DNA from: Marinilabiliaceae bacterium ANBcel2
GTDB lineage: Bacteria; Bacteroidota; Bacteroidia; Bacteroidales; Marinilabiliaceae
Direction: 5' to 3'
Assembly (NCBI GenBank): GCA_029688995.1
Contig: JARULA010000001.1
Coordinates: 620,001-684,000 of the forward strand
DNA: 64,000 nt
The position numbers and the translations under genes are program-made. Shown piece after piece: positions 30,622 to 40,108 of this stretch (the first letter of the stretch is position 1; every line of letters begins with the position of its first letter). A model generated the notes under the pieces. The model worked only from the letters and a program-made list of their open reading frames with translations, was not told where the DNA came from and did no database searches.

Positions 30622-31464
30622 ATGAAAAAGCTATTTGCGTTTTTGGCAGTAATCGGGATGCTTAATATTTCAGGAGCATCAGCTATTTTTGCCCAGGAGG
30701 AGGAAGCAGCGGCGACCGAAACAGCACAAGTTGAACAGGCAACAGAAGATGCTGCCACCACAGAGTTTGTGGACGAAGCAGCCCCAGCCGGTGCAGCTGA
30801 AGACTTAGACGCTGCAGAAATAGAAGACAGAGGTCTACACAAAGAGGTTAAAGCAAAATTTATTGAAGGTGGTGCAATGTTTATGAGTTTCGTACTACTT
30901 GCACTAATTTTTGGTCTGGCCATTTGTATAGAAAGAATTATCTACCTGAACCTTGCTTCTACAAACACCAAAAAACTTCTTAAAGAGGTTGAAGAAGCTC
31001 TTGAAGAAGGAGGAATTGAAGCAGCAAAAGAGGTTTGCCGTAATACACGCGGACCTGTTGCATCTATTTTCTATCAGGGATTAGACCGATTTGACGAAGG
31101 AATGGATGTTGTTGAAAAATCAGTAATCTCATACGGATCTGTTCAAATGGGACTACTGGAAAAAGGTCTTACCTGGATATCACTATTTATAGCAATTGCT
31201 CCTATGCTTGGTTTCATGGGTACAGTAATTGGTATGATTGAAGCATTCGACAATATTCAGGCAATGGGTGACATTTCAGCAACTGCAGTAGCAGGAGGTA
31301 TTAAAGTTGCTCTTATTACAACAGTATCAGGTCTTATTGTAGCAATTATCCTTCAGATTTTCTACAATTACATCGTATCTAAAATCGACGGCATAGTAAA
31401 CACTATGGAAGATGCATCAATTTCATTACTTGATATTCTAGTAAAGTATAACGCTAAAAAATAG
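30622..31464 (+). CDS. exbB: MotA/TolQ/ExbB-family proton channel protein
   Basis: The 280-residue protein has a signal peptide (ending SAIFAQ), then an unusual Ala/Glu-rich low-complexity segment (about 25-70), and the three-helix ExbB core. Helix 1 is at about 88-108 with the CIERIIYL basic motif. Helices 2 and 3 are in the conserved block LFIAIAPMLGFMGTVIGMI...ATAVAGGIKVALITTVSGLIVAI (about 190-250). ExbB forms the pentameric stator that uses the proton gradient to energise TonB at the inner membrane. It heads a cluster with a small membrane protein and two ExbD genes. The N-terminal extension with signal peptide is common in Bacteroidota ExbB. Confidence 0.92.
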   Translation: MKKLFAFLAVIGMLNISGASAIFAQEEEAAATETAQVEQATEDAATTEFVDEAAPAGAAEDLDAAEIEDRGLHKEVKAKFIEGGAMFMSFVLLALIFGLAICIERIIYLNLASTNTKKLLKEVEEALEEGGIEAAKEVCRNTRGPVASIFYQGLDRFDEGMDVVEKSVISYGSVQMGLLEKGLTWISLFIAIAPMLGFMGTVIGMIEAFDNIQAMGDISATAVAGGIKVALITTVSGLIVAIILQIFYNYIVSKIDGIVNTMEDASISLLDILVKYNAKK

Positions 31465-31473
31465 AGAACAGTT

Positions 31474-31920
31474 ATGACCAAATTAGCAAAAATATTAAAC
31501 ATTGTGTTATTTGCCCTTCTGGCAGTAACCATTGTTTTAGCAGGTCTGTTCTATTTCGGTGGCGAAATTGAAGATGCTGCATATACAACACCTGTATATA
31601 CCGATAGTATTCTAAATTGGGGTATAATTTTGGTTATATCAGCTGCAGCTATCTCAATTATTGCTGAGATTATTTACCTTGTTTTGCATCCAAAAAATGC
31701 AATAAGATCATTAATTTCAATATTAGTGCTTGCTGCACTGGTAATTATCGGATATAGCCTTGGAGATGCAACACCATTAACTCTTCCGGGGTATGACGGA
31801 CCAGACAATGTGCCATCAATGCTATTGCTGGCAGATACATTTCTGTACACGATCTATTTCCTGTTTGCATTAGTTCTTGGAGCAATTGCATACACTGAAA
31901 TATCCAGACAGTTCAGATAA
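31474..31920 (+). CDS. Hypothetical four-helix membrane protein in the exb cluster
   Basis: A 148-residue protein with four predicted membrane helices (about 8-28, 46-70, 77-96 and 118-140) and a short extracytoplasmic loop rich in Pro, Asp and Gly (LTLPGYDGPDNVP) before the last helix. No named domain was recognised. It lies 9 nt after exbB and 46 nt before the first exbD, so it is almost certainly cotranscribed. Proteins of this kind between exbB and exbD are seen in Bacteroidota, but their role in the energising complex is unknown to me. Confidence 0.75.
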   Translation: MTKLAKILNIVLFALLAVTIVLAGLFYFGGEIEDAAYTTPVYTDSILNWGIILVISAAAISIIAEIIYLVLHPKNAIRSLISILVLAALVIIGYSLGDATPLTLPGYDGPDNVPSMLLLADTFLYTIYFLFALVLGAIAYTEISRQFR

Positions 31921-31966
31921 TAGAAAAACGGACTATTTGTCCTATACTAAAAAATAATAGTTTTCT

Positions 31967-32548
31967 ATGGCTAAAAGAGAAACACCGGAAGTAAATGCGG
32001 GCTCAATGGCAGATATCGCCTTTTTGCTGCTGATATTCTTCCTTATGACTACCACCATGGATACTGATTTGGGACTTGCGAGGATGCTTCCTCCGCCGGT
32101 TCCCGAAGATGAAGAGCCACCTCCGCCAATACGTGAAAGAAACGTTTTTGAGGTGCTTATCAATGCAAATAATCAGTTACTTGTGGAAAGAGAGCCAATG
32201 CCTCTAAGTCAATTGAAAGATGCGGCAAAGGAGTTTATAGAAAATCCGCATAATCTGGATAATCTCCCTGTCAGAGAAGAGATAGAGGTTCCAATTATTG
32301 GAGTAATAGAGACTACACCCAATGCGGTAATATCACTCCAAAATGATAGAGGAACACAATATCAGATGTATCTGGCAGTGCAAAATGAGTTATCGGCAGC
32401 CTATAATGAGTTGCGTAACGAGTTGGCTCAACGAGAGTTTAATATGGATTATGCTGACCTCGACACTGAACGGCAAAGAGCGATTAGAGAGGTTTTCCCG
32501 CAAAAAATATCAGAAGCTGAACCACGTAATGTAGGAGGAGGAAGATAA
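31967..32548 (+). CDS. exbD: ExbD/TolR-family biopolymer transport protein (first copy)
   Basis: The 193-residue protein has one N-terminal membrane helix with the essential proton-carrying Asp in MADIAFLLLIFFLMTT (Asp16). A proline-rich linker (MLPPPVPEDEEPPPPIRER, about 40-58) leads into an enlarged periplasmic domain. ExbD sits inside the ExbB pentamer and couples the proton flow to TonB. This copy is longer than the usual ~140 residues because of an insert around residues 80-130. Its TAA stop overlaps the ATG of the second exbD by one base. Confidence 0.9.
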   Translation: MAKRETPEVNAGSMADIAFLLLIFFLMTTTMDTDLGLARMLPPPVPEDEEPPPPIRERNVFEVLINANNQLLVEREPMPLSQLKDAAKEFIENPHNLDNLPVREEIEVPIIGVIETTPNAVISLQNDRGTQYQMYLAVQNELSAAYNELRNELAQREFNMDYADLDTERQRAIREVFPQKISEAEPRNVGGGR

Positions 32549-33030
32549 TGGCAAAATTTAAAAAGAAAAAAGGAGGAGGCGGTCAGCGAATAAACACCGC
32601 ATCTCTACCCGATATTGTATTTATGCTGTTGTTTTTCTTTATGGTAAGTACAACCATGAAGGAAGTTGAACTGATGGTGCAAACAACTCTTCCAGAAGCG
32701 ACAGAGTTAACTGCACTGGAGAAAAAATCTCTTGTAACCTACATTTATGTTGGGGTACCAATGAGACAATATCAGTCAACTCACGGAACCGAACCAAGGG
32801 TACAGCTTAATGATCAGTTTGCATCTGTTGATGATATACAGAGTTATATTATTCAAGAGCGCGAATCGATGAGAGAGAGTGAGAGACCACTTATGACAGT
32901 TTCAATTAAAGCAGATTACGACTGTGAAATGGGAATTATAACTGATATTAAACAAGCATTGAGAAGATCTCAGGCATTAAGAATCAGTTATTCATCAAGA
33001 CAAGCTGAAGATCTTACCTACAATTATTAA
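32548..33030 (+). CDS. exbD: ExbD/TolR-family biopolymer transport protein (second copy)
   Basis: The 160-residue protein starts with a basic, Gly-rich segment (KFKKKKGGGG), then the membrane helix LPDIVFMLLFFFMVSTT with the conserved proton-binding Asp22, and a periplasmic domain. It overlaps the previous exbD by one base (TAATG) and has a strong Shine-Dalgarno run GGAGGAGG, unusual in this genome, suggesting that coupled, high translation is needed. Two exbD paralogues behind one exbB are typical of Bacteroidota; they probably form a mixed stator. A hairpin terminator follows at 33059-33092. Confidence 0.9.
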   Translation: MAKFKKKKGGGGQRINTASLPDIVFMLLFFFMVSTTMKEVELMVQTTLPEATELTALEKKSLVTYIYVGVPMRQYQSTHGTEPRVQLNDQFASVDDIQSYIIQERESMRESERPLMTVSIKADYDCEMGIITDIKQALRRSQALRISYSSRQAEDLTYNY

Positions 33031-33058
33031 AATTAACAGGTATTCTTAAAATATTTAA

Positions 33059-33092
33059 GGTCGTCTCTTTTATATAGAGACGGCCTTTTTTT
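33059..33092 (+). terminator. Rho-independent terminator of the exb cluster
   Basis: A 10-bp stem (GGTCGTCTCT at 33059-33068 with AGAGACGGCC at 33076-33085, one G-U pair) has a 7-nt loop and is followed by seven T's. Strong and correctly placed 28 nt after the second exbD. Confidence 0.85.
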
Positions 33093-33134
33093 ATAAATTT
33101 ACCATAAAAGAAGAGACCGATAGAATATTATACT

Positions 33135-36110
33135 ATGAGAAACCTCGACCAGATTCATGAAAATCTCAAAAACAGTTTTGAAGATACCGCTTTTGATCAG
33201 TTAATGCAGCAACGCATACATAAGGTTTTGCTTATATGCAGTTCATACGACGCTTTTATGCTGGAAGAGGACGGACGAATAGATGAGCAGATATTTAATG
33301 AATATGTATCTCTTAATCTTAGACATCCTCCACAATTTATTCATGTAGCATCAGCCGAAGAGGCTTTTAATGTGCTTAAAACAACGAAAATAGATTTAGT
33401 AATAACCATGCTCAGTGTTGGGGGAATGGATCCTTTCTCCTTCTCAAAGCTGGTTAAAAAAGAGTATATAGATATCCCTATTGTTGTTTTAACTCCCTTC
33501 TCAAGAGAGGTTTCTCTAAAATTAAAAAACGAAGATACAAGCGCTATAGATTATGTGTTTTGCTGGCTGGGAAACACCGACCTGTTGCTGGCAATTATAA
33601 AACTGATAGAGGATACAATGAATGCTCCCAACGACGTTTTAGAAGTTGGGGTGCAATCAATTTTGCTTGTTGAGGATAGTGTAAGGTTCTACTCAAGCTA
33701 TCTGCCACTCATCTATAAAATAGTTTTTAAACAGTCACGCAAATTTATGACTGAAGGGCTTAATGAACATCAAAGAATGATGCGCATGCGAGGACGCCCT
33801 AAAATACTTCTTGCAAGAAATTATGAAGAGGCATCAAAGCTTTACAGCAAATATAAAAACAGCCTGTTAGGAATTATCTCTGATGTAGCTTTTGATCATA
33901 AAGGAGTAAAGGATAATAAAGCCGGAATTTCTCTGGCAAGAAAAGTTAAAAGAGATAATAAATATATGCCTTTTCTTTTACAATCATCCGATGAAAAAAT
34001 AAGAGATGTTGCAAAAGAGATTAAAGTAGGATTTATTCATAAAAACTCAAAACTTCTTTTAAGAGAGTTAAAAGACTTTTTAAATAACTACCTGGCATTT
34101 GGTGATTTTGTATTTATACATCCCGATACGGGAAAAGAGATTACAAGAGCTAGTGATTTACAAGAATTTCAAAAAAAGCTGTTAAATATACCCGAAAAAA
34201 CTCTTGAGTACCATTTTAAAAGAAATCATGTTTCAAAATGGTTAACAGCAAGAGCGCTATTCTCAATTGCTGCGGTAGTTAAAGAGCTAAAACTTGATAA
34301 AGAGTCTAAAACAGAAGAGATAAAACAAGAACTTTATAAAATAATATCTGAATTTAGAATGTATAAAGGAAGGGGTATTATTGCCTCTTTCGACAACCAT
34401 CGCTATGATGATTATGTAACTTTTTCCAGAATAGGAGAAGGGTCCCTGGGAGGGAAGGCACGTGGATTAGCATTTTTAAGTACCATAATAAAAAACCATT
34501 CTGTATTTAAAAACTTTGAAAATGTACTAATATCAATTCCGCGCACGATAGTTTTAGGAGTAGATCTCTTTGAAGAGTTTATGGAGAATAATAATCTTTA
34601 TCCTACAGGACTATCAGATATGCCCGACAGCAGTATATTGGAAAAATTTGTAAAAGCAAAACTTCCCTATAGAGTAGAAAAACATTTAATAAAGCTGGCC
34701 AAAGTATTACAAAAACCTGTGGCAATAAGATCTTCGAGCATGCTCGAAGACAGCCATCATCAGCCATTTGCAGGGATATATTCTACATATATGATTCCCA
34801 ATAGCAGTAACTATAAAAAAATGGCAAAACAACTTGGCGATGCAATAAAGTGTGTTTATGCATCTGTTTACTTTAAGTCAAGTAAAGCATATATGACAAG
34901 TACCCTAAATCTTATAGATGAAGAGAGAATGGGTATTATTATTCAGGAGATAGTAGGGCAGGCTCATGAAAACAGGTTTTATCCAACCTTTTCAGGTGTA
35001 GCCCGGTCGGTCAACTTCTATCCTATTCCCCCCGAAAAAGCAGATGAAGGTATAGTGAATGTGGCTCTCGGTTTGGGAAAATATATTGTTGAGGGTGGAA
35101 CATCTCTACGCTTTTCACCAAAGTATCCTAAAAAAATAATACAACTTTCATCACCAGAAATGATTATGAGAGAGACTCAAAAAAACTTTTTTGCACTTGA
35201 TCTTAATTCCTCAAACTTTTTACCTTCAACCGATGACGGAGTTAACATCCTCAATCTCGACCTTAGAGTGGGTCTAAAAGATGGATCGCTAAAATGGACA
35301 GGCTCTGTTTTTGATATGCAAAATCAATCGATCAGAGATGGCACTATGGCAGAAGGAATACCTCTGGTAACCTTTGCTAACATCCTAAAATATGATGCAT
35401 TCCCTCTTGCAAAGATTATGAGAGAGGTATTAGAGATAGGTCAAAAAGAGATGAATCAGCCGGTAGAAATAGAGTTTGCCGTAGATTTACAAACACCACC
35501 CGGTAAGCCTGCAATGTTTTACCTTTTACAAATAAGACCTGTAGTTGACAGCTCTAAATCATCAGGGATTTCTGTAGAGATTGAAAACAGAGATGATGCT
35601 CTTTTATACAGTGAATCTGCATTAGGTAATGGGTCAATAGATGATATTAAAGATATAGTTTATGTTAAAACAGAAAACTATAAGCCGGCAAACAATCCAG
35701 CCATTGCAACAGAAATTGAAGAGATAAACGATAAGCTCCAAAATGAGAATCGCTCATACTTGCTTGCAGGACCAGGGCGATGGGGCTCTCAAGATCCCTG
35801 GCTGGGAATTCCTGTAAAATGGGGACAAATTTGTGGAGCAAGAGCAATTGTTGAAACAGCTTTAGAGAATTACCAGGTAGAACCAAGTCAGGGAACCCAC
35901 TTTTTTCAAAACCTCACATCATTAAGGGTTGCATATCTTTATATAAATAATAGAGCTAACAACGAAAGAATTGATACCCAATGGCTAAATAGTCATGAGG
36001 CAGTTTACGAAACTGAATTTTTAAGACATGTAAGGTTCAAAAAACCTTTTTGCTTAAATATAGATGGGCGCGAAGGAAAAGCTGTAATGTTTTACCCCAA
36101 TAAAAAGTGA
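33135..36110 (+). CDS. PEP-synthase-like ATP-grasp protein with N-terminal receiver-like domains
   Basis: The 991-residue protein opens with two CheY-like segments (about 28-160, with DLVITMLSVGGMDPF; and about 175-340, with SILLVEDSVRFYSSY and IISDVAFDH). It continues with the pyruvate-phosphate-dikinase N-terminal ATP-grasp domain (about 430-800: GEGSLGGKARGLAFL, KPVAIRSSSMLEDSHHQPFAGIY, IIIQEIVG, LQIRPV). The phospho-His swivelling domain and the PEP/pyruvate TIM barrel of true PEP synthase are absent. Instead a ~120-residue tail carries LLAGPGRWGSQDPWLGIPVKW. It cannot by itself run the PpsA reaction; a signalling or kinase role is possible but unproven. Similar proteins occur across Bacteroidales. 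It follows the exb terminator, so it has its own promoter. Confidence 0.8.
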   Translation: MRNLDQIHENLKNSFEDTAFDQLMQQRIHKVLLICSSYDAFMLEEDGRIDEQIFNEYVSLNLRHPPQFIHVASAEEAFNVLKTTKIDLVITMLSVGGMDPFSFSKLVKKEYIDIPIVVLTPFSREVSLKLKNEDTSAIDYVFCWLGNTDLLLAIIKLIEDTMNAPNDVLEVGVQSILLVEDSVRFYSSYLPLIYKIVFKQSRKFMTEGLNEHQRMMRMRGRPKILLARNYEEASKLYSKYKNSLLGIISDVAFDHKGVKDNKAGISLARKVKRDNKYMPFLLQSSDEKIRDVAKEIKVGFIHKNSKLLLRELKDFLNNYLAFGDFVFIHPDTGKEITRASDLQEFQKKLLNIPEKTLEYHFKRNHVSKWLTARALFSIAAVVKELKLDKESKTEEIKQELYKIISEFRMYKGRGIIASFDNHRYDDYVTFSRIGEGSLGGKARGLAFLSTIIKNHSVFKNFENVLISIPRTIVLGVDLFEEFMENNNLYPTGLSDMPDSSILEKFVKAKLPYRVEKHLIKLAKVLQKPVAIRSSSMLEDSHHQPFAGIYSTYMIPNSSNYKKMAKQLGDAIKCVYASVYFKSSKAYMTSTLNLIDEERMGIIIQEIVGQAHENRFYPTFSGVARSVNFYPIPPEKADEGIVNVALGLGKYIVEGGTSLRFSPKYPKKIIQLSSPEMIMRETQKNFFALDLNSSNFLPSTDDGVNILNLDLRVGLKDGSLKWTGSVFDMQNQSIRDGTMAEGIPLVTFANILKYDAFPLAKIMREVLEIGQKEMNQPVEIEFAVDLQTPPGKPAMFYLLQIRPVVDSSKSSGISVEIENRDDALLYSESALGNGSIDDIKDIVYVKTENYKPANNPAIATEIEEINDKLQNENRSYLLAGPGRWGSQDPWLGIPVKWGQICGARAIVETALENYQVEPSQGTHFFQNLTSLRVAYLYINNRANNERIDTQWLNSHEAVYETEFLRHVRFKKPFCLNIDGREGKAVMFYPNKK

Positions 36111-36136
36111 AAATGATAACTTAAAACTTCCGGTTA

Positions 36137-38479
36137 ATGATTGCGAACATCACAAAAATATCGCAACTGCTTCTTATTTTATCTCTTTTTTTTGGAGCAA
36201 ATTCATTAAAAGCAACAGGAAAACAGGCTCTAAAAGGAACGGTTTATGATGCAGAGAACCTCGAAACCTTACCGGGAGCTTCGATCTATATATCAACCAT
36301 AAATAAGGGAAAGATAGCAGATAAAAAGGGAGAGTTTTCTATAGAACTAAATATAGGAAAATATGATATTGCAATCAGCTTTTTAGGATATAAAACTTAC
36401 TATGCAACTATAGAGATAGATAAAAAGCATAAAAAAGAGTTTTTTCTACTCCCCAAAATTGCGGAGATCCCAGGAATAACAATAGAGAGCCGAAGTTATG
36501 AAGAGCTCCAGAGAGAACCTGTCACGGGAATTCAAGAACTGAGTTCTACACAGTTAGATCAAATGCCAACACTACTTGGTGAATCAGACCCTATGAAAAG
36601 TATTCAGATGCTTCCGGGAATATCTACAAGTAGTGAAGGAACAACGGGTTTCTCGGTACGTGGAGGAAATCCCGATCAAAATCTTATCCTTTTTGATAAC
36701 ACTACTATATATGATGCAGGACATCTCCTGGGCTTTTTCTCGGTTTTTAACACCGATATTATAGATAAAGTAGAAATTTACAAAGGTGATATCCCGGGTT
36801 CTAAAGGCGGACGACTTGCATCAATAGTAGAAGTTAATAGCAGGGATGGCAATATGAATGAGGTAAAAGGTACAGCGGGTGTCGGACTAATATCAAGCAA
36901 ACTATCTCTTGATGGTCCGGTTATAAAAGATAAACTCTCATTTTTAGTGAGCGCACGACGCTCATATCTCGATCTATACCTTCCAATGGCCAATGATGAA
37001 ACTCTTCATGACAACACTCTTAATTTTTATGATCTCAACATAAAATTAAGCTATATTGCTTCAAAAAGAGATAGAATTTCTGCTGGATTATATAAAGGGA
37101 GAGATAACTTTGCAAACAATTTTACTGCTGTTGATTTTGGGAACAGACTTATTTATGGGGAGTGGCAAAGATTTTTTAATGATTTCACCTACTCAAAAGC
37201 AACTCTCTCATCAAGTAAATATGACTACTATATAGATTCAAAAGATTTAGGGTTTAGTTCTCTTAACTGGAGTTCTCAAATTAATGATATAACCTTTAAA
37301 TATGATATCACTTTTAACACGCAAAATAGCGGTATAATAAATGGAGGCCTAAACTCAACACTCAGAACTATAAAACCCGGAATAATAAATGCAAATAGTG
37401 AAACCGGCTCTTACAACGAAAACAGAATTCCAAAATCAACAACGGCAGAGCATTCAATATTTGCCGACCACACCATAGCTCTTTCCAACAAATTTACCTT
37501 AAGATATGGAGTGAGATACTCTCTATTCCAAAATATAGGCAATGCCACAATATTTATGTTCGATGATCAATTTAATATCACCGATACAATCGATTATGAT
37601 GGAAATAAAATATATAACACATATCATGCTCCCGAACCAAGAGCAGGCTTTTCATGGATGATTACTCCCAACATTACATTAAAAGGAAGCTATACAAGAA
37701 CAAAGCAGTATATACATTTGGCTAGCAATTCTGTATCATCAACACCTTTGGATGTTTGGTTCTCATCTTCCCCGGCTATTAAACCGCAAAAAGGAACGGC
37801 ACTCTCTAAAGGTCTTTTTTATAAAAGCAGTAATAAAAAATGGAATCACTCACTAGAGATCTTTTACCGAAATACCGATAATGCAATAGATTTTAAAGAT
37901 CATCCCAACCTGATTTTTAACAAAGCAATAGAGGGTGAAGTACGACAGGGAAAAGCAAAAGCTAAGGGGGTAGAGCTAATGTCATCTTATGAAGGTGAAA
38001 GAGTTAATGGCTGGATTGCTTACACACTATCAAAATCGACAAGAAAAAACCAATGGATAAACGACGGTTTGCCATACCCTTCTCCGTTCGACAGAAGACA
38101 TAACCTATCACTAATATTAAATTACAACTTCTCAAATAGAGTAACTGCCTCATCAAGTTTCGTATACTACACAGGCACCCCAACAACATGGCCCGTTGGA
38201 CGTTACCGATTTCAAGATCATATTATACCCTACTACTCAGATCGTAATGCTGAGAGGATGCCGGATTATCACCGACTTGACCTCTCTTTATCGATAAAAC
38301 AGAGAGAGAGAAGTTTTGGAAAAGGAGAGTGGTCATTTTCAATATATAATCTTTACGGCAGAAAAAATCCCTGGATGATAAACTTTCAAAAAGCTGAAAA
38401 TAAAAATATGATAACCGAAGCAGAGATGACCTATCTATTTTCAGTTGTCCCATCAATCAGTTACACTTTTAGGTTTTAA
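36137..38479 (+). CDS. TonB-dependent outer-membrane receptor with carboxypeptidase-like N-domain
   Basis: The 780-residue protein has a signal peptide (about 1-27), a carboxypeptidase-regulatory-like beta domain (about 32-115, LKGTVYDAENLETLPGASIYI), a plug domain (about 135-245, with GESDPMKSIQMLPGI and GFSVRGGNPDQNLILFDNTTIYDAGHLLGFFSVF) and a beta-barrel that ends in an aromatic residue (YTFRF). It imports a substrate energised by TonB-ExbBD. It is shorter than SusC proteins and is followed 2 nt later by a DUF4249 lipoprotein rather than a SusD, so the substrate is unlikely to be a typical Sus glycan. It begins 26 nt after the PEP-synthase-like gene. Confidence 0.92.
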   Translation: MIANITKISQLLLILSLFFGANSLKATGKQALKGTVYDAENLETLPGASIYISTINKGKIADKKGEFSIELNIGKYDIAISFLGYKTYYATIEIDKKHKKEFFLLPKIAEIPGITIESRSYEELQREPVTGIQELSSTQLDQMPTLLGESDPMKSIQMLPGISTSSEGTTGFSVRGGNPDQNLILFDNTTIYDAGHLLGFFSVFNTDIIDKVEIYKGDIPGSKGGRLASIVEVNSRDGNMNEVKGTAGVGLISSKLSLDGPVIKDKLSFLVSARRSYLDLYLPMANDETLHDNTLNFYDLNIKLSYIASKRDRISAGLYKGRDNFANNFTAVDFGNRLIYGEWQRFFNDFTYSKATLSSSKYDYYIDSKDLGFSSLNWSSQINDITFKYDITFNTQNSGIINGGLNSTLRTIKPGIINANSETGSYNENRIPKSTTAEHSIFADHTIALSNKFTLRYGVRYSLFQNIGNATIFMFDDQFNITDTIDYDGNKIYNTYHAPEPRAGFSWMITPNITLKGSYTRTKQYIHLASNSVSSTPLDVWFSSSPAIKPQKGTALSKGLFYKSSNKKWNHSLEIFYRNTDNAIDFKDHPNLIFNKAIEGEVRQGKAKAKGVELMSSYEGERVNGWIAYTLSKSTRKNQWINDGLPYPSPFDRRHNLSLILNYNFSNRVTASSSFVYYTGTPTTWPVGRYRFQDHIIPYYSDRNAERMPDYHRLDLSLSIKQRERSFGKGEWSFSIYNLYGRKNPWMINFQKAENKNMITEAEMTYLFSVVPSISYTFRF

Positions 38480-38481
38480 AA

Positions 38482-39333
38482 ATGAGAAGAGTAAAACATT
38501 ATATATTATACCTGTTTAAGATCTTAATCATGCTTGAATTAAGCGGATGCACAAAAACCATTACACCCGAACTTGATACCTCCCCCGAAAAACTTGTGGT
38601 AGAATCACTCTTATCAAATATAGATGAAATGCAAACGGTACGCTTAACAAAAACAGCACCATATCTCTCTCAAAAAAATGATGAGCCGGTAACCAATGCA
38701 AAAGTAGAGATAAGTTCAATAAACAAAACATATCGTCTAAAAGAAGCTACTAAACTACCCGGACTTTACTATATTGAGACAGAACAATTTAAACCAATAG
38801 CAGGTACTGAATACAAATTAAAAATTGAGTTGGATAAAGCTATAGGAGGGGATAGTACGAAAAACTACAGTTCAAAAACTAAAATGCCGCCCCCTGTAAA
38901 AATAGATTCAATAAAACTGACAAGATTAGATACGCATTGGTACATTTCAGCCTCCTTTAAAGACAGAGGTAATGGCACAAACCACTATCTATTTGATATG
39001 GTTAAAATTGATGAAAACAACAGATACAGAACTGCTGATTTAAAAATTATAGATAACCGTCTCTTTAGAGGTGAGTATGTTGAAGATATGATTATATATA
39101 CTATAGATAAAACTGAATCGACAAAAATAGAGAGCGGCGATATAATTGAACTAAGCATGAGTTCAATAAACTCAGAGATGTACAACTTTATAGAAGGTGT
39201 AAATCGTGAAACATCACAAATACCATCCCATTTTGCCGGTCCGCCTGCAAACATTAAAGGAAATATTAGTAATAATGCTTTAGGTATATTCAGTGCCGAA
39301 AACAGAGATACTACTTCACTGGTGGTTCAATAA
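38482..39333 (+). CDS. DUF4249-family outer-membrane lipoprotein
   Basis: The 283-residue protein has a lipoprotein signal peptide with lipobox LSGC (Cys near residue 23) and the DUF4249 pattern: KLVVESLLSNIDEMQTVRLTKTAPY, then NAKVEISS and GLYYIETEQFKPIAGTEYKL, all beta-rich. DUF4249 lipoproteins are encoded next to TonB-dependent receptors throughout Bacteroidota and are thought to be surface partners of the receptor, in the way SusD partners SusC. It starts 2 nt after the receptor stop, so the two form one unit. Substrate unknown. Its 3' end is 10 nt from the convergent folE. Confidence 0.85.
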   Translation: MRRVKHYILYLFKILIMLELSGCTKTITPELDTSPEKLVVESLLSNIDEMQTVRLTKTAPYLSQKNDEPVTNAKVEISSINKTYRLKEATKLPGLYYIETEQFKPIAGTEYKLKIELDKAIGGDSTKNYSSKTKMPPPVKIDSIKLTRLDTHWYISASFKDRGNGTNHYLFDMVKIDENNRYRTADLKIIDNRLFRGEYVEDMIIYTIDKTESTKIESGDIIELSMSSINSEMYNFIEGVNRETSQIPSHFAGPPANIKGNISNNALGIFSAENRDTTSLVVQ

Positions 39334-39343
39334 ATTAATAAAA

Positions 39344-39970
39344 TCAATGCAATCCGGAACTTATCAAATTAATAAACTCCTCTCTTGTAGCACTATTATT
39401 TAAAAAAGCTCCTGTAAAATCAGAAGTTGTGGTTACCGAATGCTGTTTTTGAACACCACGCATTTGCATACACATATGTTGCGCCTCAATAACTACAGCA
39501 ACTCCAAGAGGATTTAAATTATTTTGTAAACACTCCTTAATTTGAGTAGTCATTCTCTCCTGTACCTGTAACCTGCGTGCAAAAGCTTCAACAATTCTGG
39601 CAATTTTACTTAACCCTGTTATATAATTTCGAGGAATATATGCTACATGTGCCTTACCAAAAAAAGGTAACATATGATGTTCACACAAAGAGTAAACCTC
39701 TATATCTTTTACCAAAACCATTTGGCGATAATCCTCCCTGAACATAGCAGACCGAATAATATCATCGGTATTCATATCATAGCCCTGAGTTAAAAACTGC
39801 ATCGATTTTGCAACTCTTAAAGGGGTTTGTAGCAAACCCTCCCGCTCAACATTTTCGCCCAATAAAGAGAGAGACTTTTTATATAATTCGGCTAACTCCT
39901 TAGTGGTTTTATCATCATATAAATCTGTTCTGGAATAGCCGCCACTATCACCATTTAATGAAAACTCCAT
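39344..39970 (-). CDS. folE: GTP cyclohydrolase I (FolE)
   Basis: The 208-residue enzyme converts GTP to 7,8-dihydroneopterin triphosphate, the first step to folate (and to some queuosine precursors). The zinc and catalytic motifs are complete: [25 protein letters not shown] (about residues 90-115, Cys and His ligands), [20 protein letters not shown], and CMQMRGVQK with the second Cys ligand near residue 165. Length fits the type IA family. A TAATTTTG box lies about 23-30 nt upstream. It is convergent with the DUF4249 gene. Confidence 0.96.
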   Translation of the reverse strand: MEFSLNGDSGGYSRTDLYDDKTTKELAELYKKSLSLLGENVEREGLLQTPLRVAKSMQFLTQGYDMNTDDIIRSAMFREDYRQMVLVKDIEVYSLCEHHMLPFFGKAHVAYIPRNYITGLSKIARIVEAFARRLQVQERMTTQIKECLQNNLNPLGVAVVIEAQHMCMQMRGVQKQHSVTTTSDFTGAFLNNSATREEFINLISSGLH

Positions 39971-39992
39971 AACTCTTACATTTTAAACAGTG

Positions 39993-40000
39993 CAAAATTA
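39993..40000 (-). promoter_or_regulatory. Candidate -7 box for folE
   Basis: Minus strand TAATTTTG, an exact TAnnTTTG match 23-30 nt before the folE ATG; the predicted leader is about 18 nt. No clear -33 element. Confidence 0.4.
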
Positions 40001-40077
40001 TGCATTATATCAAAAAGATGTGCCTCTTTTTTAAATAAAAAAAGCAGGAACTAAAATATTGCTCCCGCCATAGATTT

Positions 40078-40107
40078 AAAAAGGTGTGTTAAAGTGAATT
40101 CAACACC
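40078..40107 (-). terminator. Probable terminator of the sod-nitroreductase unit
   Basis: Just after the nitroreductase stop, the minus strand reads GGTGTT, an 11-nt loop, then AACACACC and five T's. The stem has one or two bulged bases, so the call is moderate. Confidence 0.4.
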
Positions 40108-40108
40108 C

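Noticed and set aside
33135-36110. Phosphoenolpyruvate synthase (ppsA)
   Set aside because: Only the ATP-grasp domain is present; the phospho-His and PEP-binding domains needed for the reaction are missing.
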